From Allomuricauda sp. M10 (GTDB taxonomy: Bacteria > Bacteroidota > Bacteroidia > Flavobacteriales > Flavobacteriaceae): a stretch of DNA of 64,000 nt. The stretch spans positions 620,001 through 684,000 of the forward strand of contig NZ_JAJGBN010000001.1 in NCBI RefSeq assembly GCF_020782875.1, in the 5' to 3' direction. The notes below the pieces were generated by a model, which saw only the letters and a list, made by a program, of their open reading frames with translations, was not told the origin of the DNA and made no database searches. The position numbers and the translations under genes were made by a program. Of this stretch, positions 42,220 to 51,800 are shown one piece after another (within the stretch, counting starts at the first letter, position 1; the number at the start of each line of letters is the position of its first letter).

Positions 42220-43410
42220 CTAGGATAAAAACTCGTAGATGCCCGCTGCACCTTGACCTGTACCTACGCACATGGTAACCATGCCGTATTTGCCTTTCAT
42301 GTTGCGCTTCCGCATCTCATCAAAAAGTTGCACGGATAGTTTGGCACCGGTACAACCCAGTGGGTGTCCCAAAGCAATGGCTCCTCCATTAACGTTTACA
42401 ATTTCTTGGTTGAGTCCAAGTTCTCTGATGACCGCCAATGATTGGGAAGCAAAGGCTTCGTTGAGTTCAATTAATTCGATATCGTTTTTATGCAGCCCAG
42501 CTTGTTTCAATGCCTTCGGAATGGCTTTCACAGGTCCAATACCCATGATACGTGGTTCCACACCTGCTGCGGCATAGTTGACCAAACGGGCAATAGGTTC
42601 CAAATTGAGTTCCTTGACCATTTCCTCACTCATGACCATCACGAATGCGGCACCATCACTCATCTGGGATGAGTTTCCTGCGGTAACACTTCCATTTGCA
42701 GCAAAAACAGGTCTCAATTTATTTAGGGTAGCAACATTGGTATCAGCCCTTGGTCCTTCATCTTTGTTGACAGTATACGTTGTCGTTTCTTTTTTACCAG
42801 CGGCGTTCACAAAAGTATGTTCCACTTCAATCGGCACAATTTGATCCTGGAAACGATTTTCTTCTTGGGCCTTCAAGGCCTTCATATGGGAATTGTAGGC
42901 AAAAATATCCTGGTCTTCCCGAGAAACATTGAACTGTTTTGCCACTGCTTCCGCAGTTAGGCCCATTCCCCAATAATAGTCCTCATGACCTTCTTTGGCC
43001 GTGGCATAATCGGGTGTAGGTTTGTAACCACCCATGGGAATGTAGCTCATGCTTTCCGCACCCCCGGCAATGATGCAATCCGCCATTCCCGATTGGATTT
43101 TGGCCGTTGCGATACCGATGGTCTCCAATCCTGAAGCACAGTAGCGATTAACGGTTACTCCGGGAACATCGTCAATATTGAGTCCCATCAAGGAAATCAA
43201 TCGGGCCATGTTAAGTCCTTGTTCCGCCTCTGGCATAGCATTTCCCACTATCACGTCATCAATGCGTTTTTTGTCCAGTTGTGGCAGTTCCTTCATCATA
43301 TATTCAATGGTCTCGGCGGCCAATTCATCGGGTCGCTTGAACCTGAACAATCCTCTTGGCGCCTTGCCTACGGCTGTTCTGTATGCTTTTACTATATATG
43401 CTGTTTTCAT
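42220..43410 (-). CDS. fadA: Acetyl-CoA acyltransferase (3-ketoacyl-CoA thiolase), FadA-like
   Basis: 396 residues. Thiolase fold with active-site Cys in VNRYCASGLETIGIA, GGAESMSYIPMGG, the His of GGAIALGHPLGCTGAK, and the second Cys in MCVGTGQGAAGIYEF. Catalyses the last step of beta-oxidation: 3-ketoacyl-CoA plus CoA to acetyl-CoA and a shortened acyl-CoA. It lies 84 bases downstream of the FadN-like gene, and an imperfect hairpin fills the gap. ATG at 43410. Confidence 0.94.
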   Translation of the reverse strand: MKTAYIVKAYRTAVGKAPRGLFRFKRPDELAAETIEYMMKELPQLDKKRIDDVIVGNAMPEAEQGLNMARLISLMGLNIDDVPGVTVNRYCASGLETIGIATAKIQSGMADCIIAGGAESMSYIPMGGYKPTPDYATAKEGHEDYYWGMGLTAEAVAKQFNVSREDQDIFAYNSHMKALKAQEENRFQDQIVPIEVEHTFVNAAGKKETTTYTVNKDEGPRADTNVATLNKLRPVFAANGSVTAGNSSQMSDGAAFVMVMSEEMVKELNLEPIARLVNYAAAGVEPRIMGIGPVKAIPKALKQAGLHKNDIELIELNEAFASQSLAVIRELGLNQEIVNVNGGAIALGHPLGCTGAKLSVQLFDEMRKRNMKGKYGMVTMCVGTGQGAAGIYEFLS

Positions 43411-43437
43411 TTTTTTGGATTCTTTGATTTTTGGATT

Positions 43438-43490
43438 ACTGGATAATCAGATGGGTCTGTTCGAATAATCGAACAATCTAATCATCCAGT
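43438..43490 (-). other. Nested hairpin in the fadN-fadA gap
   Basis: In the 84-base gap, ACTGGAT (43438-43444) pairs with ATCCAGT (43484-43490) and encloses a second stem TGTTCGA/TCGAACA (43458-43464 and 43469-43475) with an ATAA loop. It could stabilise or punctuate the polycistronic message. The stems are short and AT-rich, so I rate it as tentative. Confidence 0.4.
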
Positions 43491-43494
43491 TCAT

Positions 43495-45900
43495 CTAATT
43501 CCTGAGCGGTTTTCCGGTTTTCAACATGTGTTGTATACGTTCCAAGGTCTTTCTTTCCGTACAAAGGGAAAGGAAAGCTTCTCGTTCAAGGTCCAACAGG
43601 TATTGCTCTGTCACCAACGTAGGTTCTGATAGGTCTCCACCGGCCATGACATAGGCCAATTTATCGGCAATTTTCTTGTCGTGTTCCGAAATGTAATGAC
43701 CCGCTTCCATGGAATCGGTTCCAACCAAGAACATACCCAAGGCTTGTTTGCCCAGTACTTTTACGTCCTTACGCTTCACAGGTTTGGTGTAGCCTGCTTC
43801 GGCCATCAATTTGGCATGTGCCTTGGCAGTCGCAATTTGTCGGTCTTTGTTGACCACAACCACATCCTTGCCATGTTGAAGGACACCCAAATCAAACGCT
43901 TCATAAGCAGAAGTGGATACCTTGGCCATACCAATGGTCAAGAAATATTCTTGCAAAACGTTCAATTCCACATCATTTTTACGGAAGGTATCGGAAGCCC
44001 TCAAGGCCATTTCCTTGGAACCACCTCCGCCGGGGATCACCCCAACACCAAATTCCACCAATCCGATATACGTTTCAGCGGCAGCTACTATTTTATCAGC
44101 GTGCATGGAAAGCTCACAACCACCACCTAAGCACATGCCGTGTGGGGCTGAAATGGTGGGGATGGAAGAGTATCGCATCCGCATCATAGTATCCTGAAAG
44201 TATTTTATGGCCATGTTGAGTTCGTCATATTCCTGCTCCACCGCCATCATAAAGATCATGCCAATATTGGCCCCCACGGAGAAATTGGCTCCTTGGTTAC
44301 CGATGACCAATCCCTGAAAATCCTTTTCAGCAAGGTCCACGGCTTTGTTCAATCCGGCCAAGACATCACCGCCAATGGTGTTCATTTTGGATTGGAATTC
44401 GCAGTTGAGGATTCCATCGCCCAAATCTTCAATGACCACACCACTGTTTTTGAACACTTCGTTGGATTTTCTGATGTTGTCCAAAATGATGAAAGCATCC
44501 TGCCCTGGAACTTTCTCCATGGATTTTTTGGAGATGTCATAGAAATAGGTAGCGCCATCTTTTACGGTGTAGAAGGAATTGATTCCGGTAGCCTTCATTT
44601 CGGCTACCCATGCGGCCGCTTCCAAACCTTCGGCCTTGATGAGTTCCAGACCTTTTTCCAGTCCCACGGCATCCCAAATCTGGAAAGGACCATGTTCCCA
44701 GCCGAAACCGGCCTTCATGGCATCATCTATTTTATAAAGCTCATCCGAAATTTCAGGAATCCTGTGTGTCACATAAGCAAAAAGGGCACCGAAACTTTTT
44801 CTGTAAAACTCCCCGGCTTTGTCTTTTCCATTTACCAAGACAGGAAAACGGTCGATAACTTTGTCAATGGTTTTGGTGAGCTCCAAAGTGGCGAACTTTG
44901 CACTTTTTTTTGTGCGATAGTCCATGGTGTCCAGGTCCAGGGTGAGAATATCGCTTTTCCCATCATCACCAGTTACCTTTTTGTAGAAACCTTGCCCGGT
45001 TTTACTGCCCAACCATTTGTTTTCCATCATGGTTTTGATGAAATCGGGAAGTTGGAAGAGTTCGTGACGTTCATCATCCGTACAGTTTTCACTGATACCA
45101 TTGGCCACATGGACCAGCGTATCCAACCCCACAACATCTACAGTCCTGAAAGTGGCCGATTTTGGCCTCCCGATTACAGGTCCGGTAAGTTTATCCACTT
45201 CTTCCACGGTCATGCCTAGGTCTTTAACGGCATGAAAAAGACTTTGAATACTGAAAATCCCGATGCGGTTCCCAATAAAGGCAGGGGTATCTTTGGCTAC
45301 CACAGAGGTCTTGCCCAAGAATTGCTCCCCATAACCGTTCAAAAAGTCCAACACTTCCGGTGAGGTTTTCGGACCAGGGATGATTTCAAAAAGTTTTAAA
45401 TATCTCGCAGGGTTGAAAAAGTGCGTTCCACAAAAATGCTTTTGAAAATCCTCACTTCGGCCTTCACTCATAAAGTGGATCGGAATACCCGAAGTGTTGG
45501 AGGTGATCAGAGTACCTGGGGTCCTGTGCTTGTCCAGATTTTCAAAAACTTGTTTTTTAATGTTCAACCGTTCCACCACCACTTCAATGATCCAATCCAC
45601 TTGGGAAACTTTGGCAATGTCATCTTCCAAGTTTCCGGTGGTAATGCGGTCAGCAAATTTTTGATGGTAGATAGGGGATGGTTTGGACTTGAGTGCGGCA
45701 GTCAAGGAATCGTTCACCAAACGGTTACGGACCGCTTTATCTGCCAAGGTAAGCCCTTTTGCCTTTTCTTTGTCGTTAGGTTCACGCGGAACAATATCCA
45801 ACAACAGAACCTCGACCCCGATGTTGGCAAAATGGCAGGCAATGCCACTTCCCATGATTCCAGAGCCGATTACGGCAACTTTGTTTATACGCCTTTTCAT
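43495..45900 (-). CDS. 3-hydroxyacyl-CoA dehydrogenase/enoyl-CoA hydratase fusion, FadN-like
   Basis: 801 residues. Order is dehydrogenase first, hydratase last, the reverse of E. coli FadB and the same as Bacillus FadN (YusL). NAD-binding GxGxxG at KVAVIGSGIMGSGIACHFAN; dehydrogenase core TSNTSGIPIHFMS, CGTHFFNPARYLKLFEIIPG; helical C-domain GRPKSATFRTVDVVGLDTL; hydratase domain near 500-700 with NQGANFSVGANIGMIFMMAV and PHGMCLGGGCELSMHADKI. Performs the middle two steps of beta-oxidation. It begins 15 bases downstream of the MarR gene, so the MarR palindrome probably controls it. Confidence 0.94.
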   Translation of the reverse strand: MKRRINKVAVIGSGIMGSGIACHFANIGVEVLLLDIVPREPNDKEKAKGLTLADKAVRNRLVNDSLTAALKSKPSPIYHQKFADRITTGNLEDDIAKVSQVDWIIEVVVERLNIKKQVFENLDKHRTPGTLITSNTSGIPIHFMSEGRSEDFQKHFCGTHFFNPARYLKLFEIIPGPKTSPEVLDFLNGYGEQFLGKTSVVAKDTPAFIGNRIGIFSIQSLFHAVKDLGMTVEEVDKLTGPVIGRPKSATFRTVDVVGLDTLVHVANGISENCTDDERHELFQLPDFIKTMMENKWLGSKTGQGFYKKVTGDDGKSDILTLDLDTMDYRTKKSAKFATLELTKTIDKVIDRFPVLVNGKDKAGEFYRKSFGALFAYVTHRIPEISDELYKIDDAMKAGFGWEHGPFQIWDAVGLEKGLELIKAEGLEAAAWVAEMKATGINSFYTVKDGATYFYDISKKSMEKVPGQDAFIILDNIRKSNEVFKNSGVVIEDLGDGILNCEFQSKMNTIGGDVLAGLNKAVDLAEKDFQGLVIGNQGANFSVGANIGMIFMMAVEQEYDELNMAIKYFQDTMMRMRYSSIPTISAPHGMCLGGGCELSMHADKIVAAAETYIGLVEFGVGVIPGGGGSKEMALRASDTFRKNDVELNVLQEYFLTIGMAKVSTSAYEAFDLGVLQHGKDVVVVNKDRQIATAKAHAKLMAEAGYTKPVKRKDVKVLGKQALGMFLVGTDSMEAGHYISEHDKKIADKLAYVMAGGDLSEPTLVTEQYLLDLEREAFLSLCTERKTLERIQHMLKTGKPLRN

Positions 45901-45915
45901 GTGCGGGTTTGTAAA

Positions 45916-46365
45916 TTAATTATTAGTTGTTTTTATATAGATTTTCTTATCGGTGATAAGTTTGTTGATGATATCGATAGTCTTAAAAAAACCATGTAAA
46001 TCCTGTTCGGATACATGCTCTTTGACCACTTCGTTGAATCGTAACACCACTTCTTTGGAGGCTTCCCTTTTTTCGAGCCCCAACGCAGTGAGATAAATCA
46101 AGACTCCACGCCCATCATTTGGGTTGGGTCTTCGTTCTATATAGCCTCTTTCTTCAATCGTCTTCAATATCCTTGACAAGCTTGTGGCTTCCATGCCCAT
46201 TTTAGGCCCAAGGGTAGTACTGGGTGTGCCGCCTTTTGGGTCCATACTCAACAATGTAAAACCAATTGCCATGGTAAGCTCATGATTTTTAGCCTCTTCA
46301 TTGTACATTTTGCTTACCGCTTGCCATGTGGCCCGAAGGGCATAATCTATGGTCAAATCTTTCAT
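45916..46365 (-). CDS. MarR-family transcriptional regulator of the beta-oxidation operon
   Basis: 149 residues. Winged helix-turn-helix of the MarR type: KDLTIDYALRATWQAVSKMY, MAIGFTLLSMDPKGGTPSTT, LGPKMGMEATSLSRILKTIE, ERGYIERRPNPNDGRGVLIY and a dimerisation helix EASKEVVLRFNEVVKEHVSE. First gene of the fad operon, 15 bases before FadN, with a perfect 26-bp palindrome 31-57 bases ahead of its start. By analogy with FadR/MarR-type regulators it likely senses acyl-CoA and represses its own operon; the ligand is inferred. Confidence 0.9.
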   Translation of the reverse strand: MKDLTIDYALRATWQAVSKMYNEEAKNHELTMAIGFTLLSMDPKGGTPSTTLGPKMGMEATSLSRILKTIEERGYIERRPNPNDGRGVLIYLTALGLEKREASKEVVLRFNEVVKEHVSEQDLHGFFKTIDIINKLITDKKIYIKTTNN

Positions 46366-46396
46366 AGAACCGGTTTGGTGTTTTCAAATATAACAA

Positions 46397-46422
46397 AATT
46401 TATTATGCATGCATAATAAATT
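46397..46422. promoter_or_regulatory. 26-bp perfect palindrome, probable MarR operator
   Basis: A perfect inverted repeat with no spacer, left half AATTTATTATGCA and right half its complement, core ATGCATGCAT. It lies 32-57 bases upstream of the MarR start (46365), where an autoregulatory operator would overlap the promoter. MarR dimers bind palindromes of 16-20 bp, so the fit is good. I found no second copy near the acyl-CoA ligase or otsAB starts by eye. Confidence 0.65.
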
Positions 46423-46510
46423 AGAGTTAAGAGGATGGTAATTTTTGTCTTGAGGAAAGAAATTGTAGCTAGGTAGGGTAAATAAAGATATTTATACCCT
46501 TGAACATGTA

Positions 46511-46908
46511 TTTGGATTCTTCGCTTTGCTCAGAATAATGATAGCACCCTTTATATTAAGATGTCATGCTGAACGCCGTGAAGCATCTAAAACCAATCCT
46601 AACAAAAGGAGATTCTTCGTTTCACTCAGGATGACATTGATTATTGTTAACTGTCAATTGTTCATTGCTAATTGTTCACTTGAGGAAGATACTCAAGAAT
46701 CAAGAAACAAGATATAAGAGGTTTGGGATTCTTGGCCTTGCTCAGAATGACAATAGTGCCAATTGCATCAAAATGTCATGCTGAACACCGTGAAGCATCT
46801 AAAACCAATCCTAACAAAAGGAGATTCTTCGTCCCGATAGCTATCGGGATGCTCAGAATGACATTGATTATTGGTGATTGATAACTGTCAATTGTTCATT
46901 GCTAATTG
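46511..46908. repeat. Two tandem copies of an intergenic dispersed repeat
   Basis: The 500-base gap upstream of the MarR gene has no gene. Copy A (46511-46674) and copy B (46722-46908) share ATTCTTxGCTTTGCTCAGAAT, GTCATGCTGAACxCCGTGAA, a GCATCTAAAACCAATCCTAA stretch, ACAAAAGGAGATTCTTCGT and CTGTCAATTGTTCATTGCTA. Copy B contains GTCCCGATAGCTATCGGGAT (46831-46850). The same family, inverted, fills 61890-62199. Such blocks resemble REP-like or MITE sequences found in flavobacterial genomes. Confidence 0.85.
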
Positions 46909-46923
46909 AAAATTGCCTTTTGT

Positions 46924-48693
46924 TCAATATCCATAAATGTCATTGTAAAGCGCGATGTATTTTTCCTTGATAATTTTTCGTTTCAATTTCATGGTAGGGG
47001 TCAGGTGGCGGGCATCCACACTCCATACATCGGGTGTTAGGCGGAATGCTTTCACTTTTTCCCATTTGGCAAATTCTTCATTGGCCAAATCCACTTCTTC
47101 CTGTAAACGGGCTATCACTTTTTCGTTTTTGACAAGGTCGGCATTATTCAAAAGTTCCATGCCATGTCTTTTGGCCCATTCCCTAACAAATTCAAAATTG
47201 GGCTGGATCAGGGCAGCAGGCATTTTTTCACCCTCGCCAATGACCATGATCTGTTCAATAAAACGGGATTGTTTAAATCGATTCTCCAAAATCTGTGGGG
47301 CCACATATTTTCCGCCTGAGGTTTTGAACATTTCCTTTTTACGGTCGGTTATCTTTAAAAATCCTTCCGCATCTACTTCACCAATATCCCCGGTATGGAA
47401 ATAATCCCCGGTCATGACTTCGGCAGTTTTCTCCGTATCTTTGTAATACCCCATCATTACATTGGGGCCTTTGCATAGGATTTCGCCATCCTCGGCAATC
47501 TTTACCTCAACGCCATCAATGATCCTTCCCACTGTACCAATTTTCCAGCCTTTGTTGCGTTGGTCGTTTACGGCAATCACAGGAGAAGTTTCTGTCAACC
47601 CATAACCTTCCATCACGGGCATTCCGGCAGCTCCGAAAACCCGTGCAAGTCTGGTCTGTAATGCCGCGCTTCCGGATACCATGATTTCCAGATTTCCGCC
47701 CAAACCTTCTTTCCATTTACTAAAGATGAGTTTGCGGGCCAATGCCAATTTCTTTTCATACCACCATCCGTTTGCGCCGTAGGGTTCAAATTTGAGACCC
47801 TCCTCAACGGCCCAGAAAAACAGTTTCTTTTTAATCCCTGTCAATAAGGTGCCTTTGGCAATGATGGCATCATAGACCTTCTCCAACAATCGGGGAACCA
47901 CGGTCATGACGGTGGGTTTAACTTCTTTTACATTATCACTGATCTTGTCCAAACCTTCTGCGAAATAGATTTCCACACCGCAATATTGATATAGGTACAA
48001 AATCATACGTTCAAAAATGTGACAAACAGGCAAAAAGCTCAAGGCAGTTGCCCCGGACTCAAAAGGCACCCTTTTTTCACTAGTGATAACGTTGGAAACA
48101 ATATTGTCATGGGATAACATGACCCCTTTTGGTCTTCCCGTAGTGCCGGAAGTGTAGATTAAGGTGGCCAAATCCAAAGGATTGACCGAATCTTTCAATT
48201 TTTCAACCTCCTCTTGGTTGGAGGTATCGGCACCCAATTCCAATACAGATTGCCAATTTTTGCAATTGGTCAGTTCGTCAAAGGAATACACTTCCTTCAA
48301 ATGCTTCAAGTTGGAGCTTATCATCAGCACCTTTTCCAATACTTCGGCACAGGAAACAAAGCAATATTTGGCCTCGGAATGGTTCAAAATGTATTCGTAA
48401 TCCTCTTCGGAAATAGTGGGATAGATGGGAACCGTTTGTGCCCCAATCTGTAAAACCCCAATATCCATGATGTTCCACTCTGTTCTGTTGGTCATGGAAA
48501 TGATGGCAACCTTATCATTGGGCTGCACACCCATGCGAAGTAGGGCCCTGCTGATGGAATTTGCCTTGTTCACATATTCCTGAGTGGAAGTGGCTACCCA
48601 TTTGCCATTGTATTTGGTGACCAATGACTTTTCTAAGGGGCGTTTTTCAAGTTGGTAATAGGGGAAATCAAATAATCGGGTAACAGATTGCAT
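46924..48693 (-). CDS. Long-chain fatty-acid--CoA ligase (AMP-forming)
   Basis: 589 residues from the ATG at 48693; the open frame reaches 48720 but the family start is MQSVTRLFDFPYYQLE. ANL-superfamily motifs: P-loop TLIYTSGTTGRPKGVMLSHD, GYGLTETSPVI, DYFHTGDIGEVDAEGFL and core ITDRKKEMFKTSGGKYVAPQ. Activates fatty acids for beta-oxidation and feeds the operon at 40-45.9 kb. Same strand as the MarR operon but separated by the repeat block, so independent transcription is likely. Confidence 0.93.
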   Translation of the reverse strand: MQSVTRLFDFPYYQLEKRPLEKSLVTKYNGKWVATSTQEYVNKANSISRALLRMGVQPNDKVAIISMTNRTEWNIMDIGVLQIGAQTVPIYPTISEEDYEYILNHSEAKYCFVSCAEVLEKVLMISSNLKHLKEVYSFDELTNCKNWQSVLELGADTSNQEEVEKLKDSVNPLDLATLIYTSGTTGRPKGVMLSHDNIVSNVITSEKRVPFESGATALSFLPVCHIFERMILYLYQYCGVEIYFAEGLDKISDNVKEVKPTVMTVVPRLLEKVYDAIIAKGTLLTGIKKKLFFWAVEEGLKFEPYGANGWWYEKKLALARKLIFSKWKEGLGGNLEIMVSGSAALQTRLARVFGAAGMPVMEGYGLTETSPVIAVNDQRNKGWKIGTVGRIIDGVEVKIAEDGEILCKGPNVMMGYYKDTEKTAEVMTGDYFHTGDIGEVDAEGFLKITDRKKEMFKTSGGKYVAPQILENRFKQSRFIEQIMVIGEGEKMPAALIQPNFEFVREWAKRHGMELLNNADLVKNEKVIARLQEEVDLANEEFAKWEKVKAFRLTPDVWSVDARHLTPTMKLKRKIIKEKYIALYNDIYGY

Positions 48694-48820
48694 AGTAAGT
48701 TTTATGTAAAGCGATTGCAAATTAGCAAATCAGAGCTTAACAAAGAAAACGATTTAACAATTACCATAGGGAAATTTTGAAAAATCCCTAAATAATTCAC
48801 AATCTGATGTCCTTAAATTA

Positions 48821-51800
48821 CTAATTGTCCAAGGCTTCCAACCATTCCCTTGCATTTACAAAGGCCTGTAGCCAAGGTGAAACCACATCTTGCCTATCCT
48901 TTGGATAGTGGGCCCAGTTCCAAGGGAATGTAGATCGCTCAATATGGGGCATGGTCACCAAATGTCTTCCTGTTTTATCGCAAAGCATGGCCGTGTTGTA
49001 ATCACTTCCATTAGGATTGGCAGGATAGCCTTCATAACCATACTTTGCAACAATGTGGTATTGGTCTTCATTGTGTGGCAAACTGAATTTTCCTTCGCCA
49101 TGACTGATCCAAACGCCCAAAGTAGTGCCAGCCATGTTCGAAAGCATCACAGAATTGTTCTCCTGAATTTTTACCGAAGTAAAATTGCTTTCGTGTTTGT
49201 GCGACTCGTTGTAGGTCATTCTGCCATGCGTCTCATGTTCTGGATTGATGAGATCCAACTCCATGAACAACTGGCAACCGTTACAAATACCCACGGAAAG
49301 GGTATCGGGTCTCGCAAAGAAATCCTTCAAGGCCTTATTGGCTTTTTCGTTGTATTTGAAGGCTCCGGCCCAACCTTTGGCGCTTCCGAGCACGTCCGAG
49401 TTGGAAAAGCCGCCCACGGCACCAATAAATTGGATATCCTCCAAAGTTTCCCTACCCGTGATGAGGTCGGTCATGTGCACGTCCTTCACATCAAATCCGG
49501 CCAAGAACATGGCATTGGCCATTTCGCGTTCCGAATTGCTTCCTTTTTCGCGGAGAATGGCTGCTTTCGGCCTTTCACCACCTCTCGACTGCGCTCGAGA
49601 TGACAGTTTTCCTGTAAAATTGGAAGGGAAAACATATTTGAGTGGTTGCTCTTTGTAATTGGCATAACGGTCCTTGGCCAAACCATTGGCAGTCTGTTTG
49701 CTGTCCAATAAATAGGACGTTTTGAACCAAGTATCGCGAAGTGATTCGATATTTAGGCCGATTTCCACACCATTGTTCTTGATATGCAGAATGTTACCTT
49801 TGGAAACGCTTCCGATTTTATTGAATTTGATGCCACTTTCTTCCAAAACTTTTTCGATGGAACTGTCCTTGGATTGAAGTACCACTCCAATATTTTCAGA
49901 GAACAATAGTTTGATGATGTCCGATTCGCCAACTGAGGTCAAATCCAGTTCGGCACTAAGGTCAATATCGGCAAAACACATTTCCAACAAGGTGGTAATC
50001 AAACCTCCTGAACCAATATCGTGGCCGGCCAAAATTTGTCTGTCCTTTATCAATTGTTGAAGTGTATTGAAAACCGTTTTCACATAGGCTGCATCCAAAA
50101 CCGAAGGGGCTTCATCCCCAATGCCATTCAAGATTTGTGCAAAGGACGATCCACCCAATTTATGGGCATCTTTGGAAAAATTGATATAATAAATGTCCCC
50201 GCCCTCTTTTTGAAGAACAGGTTCGACAATTTTGGTAATATCATCGCAATGTGCTGCTGCAGAAATGATTACGGTACCAGGGGAAAGTACTTCCCCGTCC
50301 TTATATTTTTGTTTCATGGAAAGGGAATCCTTCCCAGTAGGCACATTGATACCCAGTTCGATCACAAAATCCGAAAGCGATTTTACCGCCTCGTACAAAC
50401 GAGCATCTTCACCTTTGTTGCGGCAGGGCCACATCCAATTGGCGGACAGGGAAACGGATTTCAAACCATCCTGTAAAGGGGCCCAGACTATGTTGGTTAA
50501 CGATTCCGCCACGCTGTTTCTACTTCCAGCAGTTGGGTCGATCAATGCTGATACAGGGGAGTGCCCAATGCTGGTCGCAATCCCTTCCTTTCCTTTAAAA
50601 TCGAGGGCCATAACGCCAACGTTATTCAACGGCAATTGCAGTGGTCCGGCACATTGTTGTTTGGCCACTCTACCACCCACGCATCGGTCCACTTTGTTGG
50701 TCAACCAATCCTTACTTGCCACAGCTTCCAGTTGAAGTACTTGTTCCAAATAATCGTGGAAAAATTCCAACGAATAGGAAAGGACAGGGTAGGTTTGTTG
50801 TGATTTGGTGTCGGCCATGATGGTCTTGGGAGAACTTCCAAACATATCCGAAAGTTCCAGGTTCATCGGGGTTTCACCTGTGGTACTGGAGGTAAAGGTG
50901 AATTTGTGGTCCCCAGTTACGGTTCCTACCTGATAAATGGGTGAACGCTCCCTTGCGGCCAAACGATCTAACAATGCCATATCTTTTTCACCGATGACCA
51001 ATCCCATGCGTTCTTGGGATTCGTTGCCGATCAATTCTTTTTTGGATAGGGTAGGGTCTCCGATGGGGAGTTTGTCCGTATCGATTTTCCCTCCGGTTTC
51101 TTCCACCAATTCCGATAGACAGTTCAAGTGTCCACCTGCACCGTGATCGTGAATGGAAACGATCGGGTTGTCATGACTTTCCACCAAACCTCGGATGGCA
51201 TTGGAAGCCCTTTTTTGCATTTCAGGATTGGAACGTTGTACGGCATTCAACTCGATTGCAGAACTGAATTCTCCTGTATCAGCGCTGGATACGGCAGCTC
51301 CGCCCATTCCGATGCGATAATTATCACCACCTAGAACGACTATTCTGTCTCCTGTTTTTGGGGTGTCCTTCAATGCCTGTTCGGATTTTCCATACCCAAT
51401 TCCACCAGCCATCATGATGACCTTATCAAAACCTAATTTTCGGGCTTCTTCTTGGTGTTCAAAGGTCAAAACAGATCCCGCGATCAGGGGTTGTCCAAAT
51501 TTATTTCCGAAGTCAGAAGCACCATTGGATGCCTTAATCAAAATATCCATAGGGGTTTGGTACAACCAATCCCTTTCTGCCATTCCTTTTTCCCAAGGAC
51601 GTTCCTGAGCGGAGTCGAACGGGTCTTCCAAACGGGAGTAGGAGGTCATATACACTGCGGTTCCGGCCAAGGGCAGAGAACCTTTTCCTCCGGCCAAACG
51701 GTCACGGATTTCTCCTCCAGAACCTGTCGCAGCACCGTTGAAGGGTTCTACCGTGGTAGGGAAGTTGTGGGTCTCCGCTTTTAACGAAAGCACGGAATTG

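Noticed and set aside
46526..46717. 63-residue frame in the repeat block (CHAERREASK, KRRFFVSLRMT)
   Set aside because: It is the translation of the dispersed repeat; such peptides are well-known artefacts of repeat DNA.
46511..46908. Possible CRISPR array
   Set aside because: Two units of about 170 bases with long shared blocks, no short regular spacers and no cas genes.
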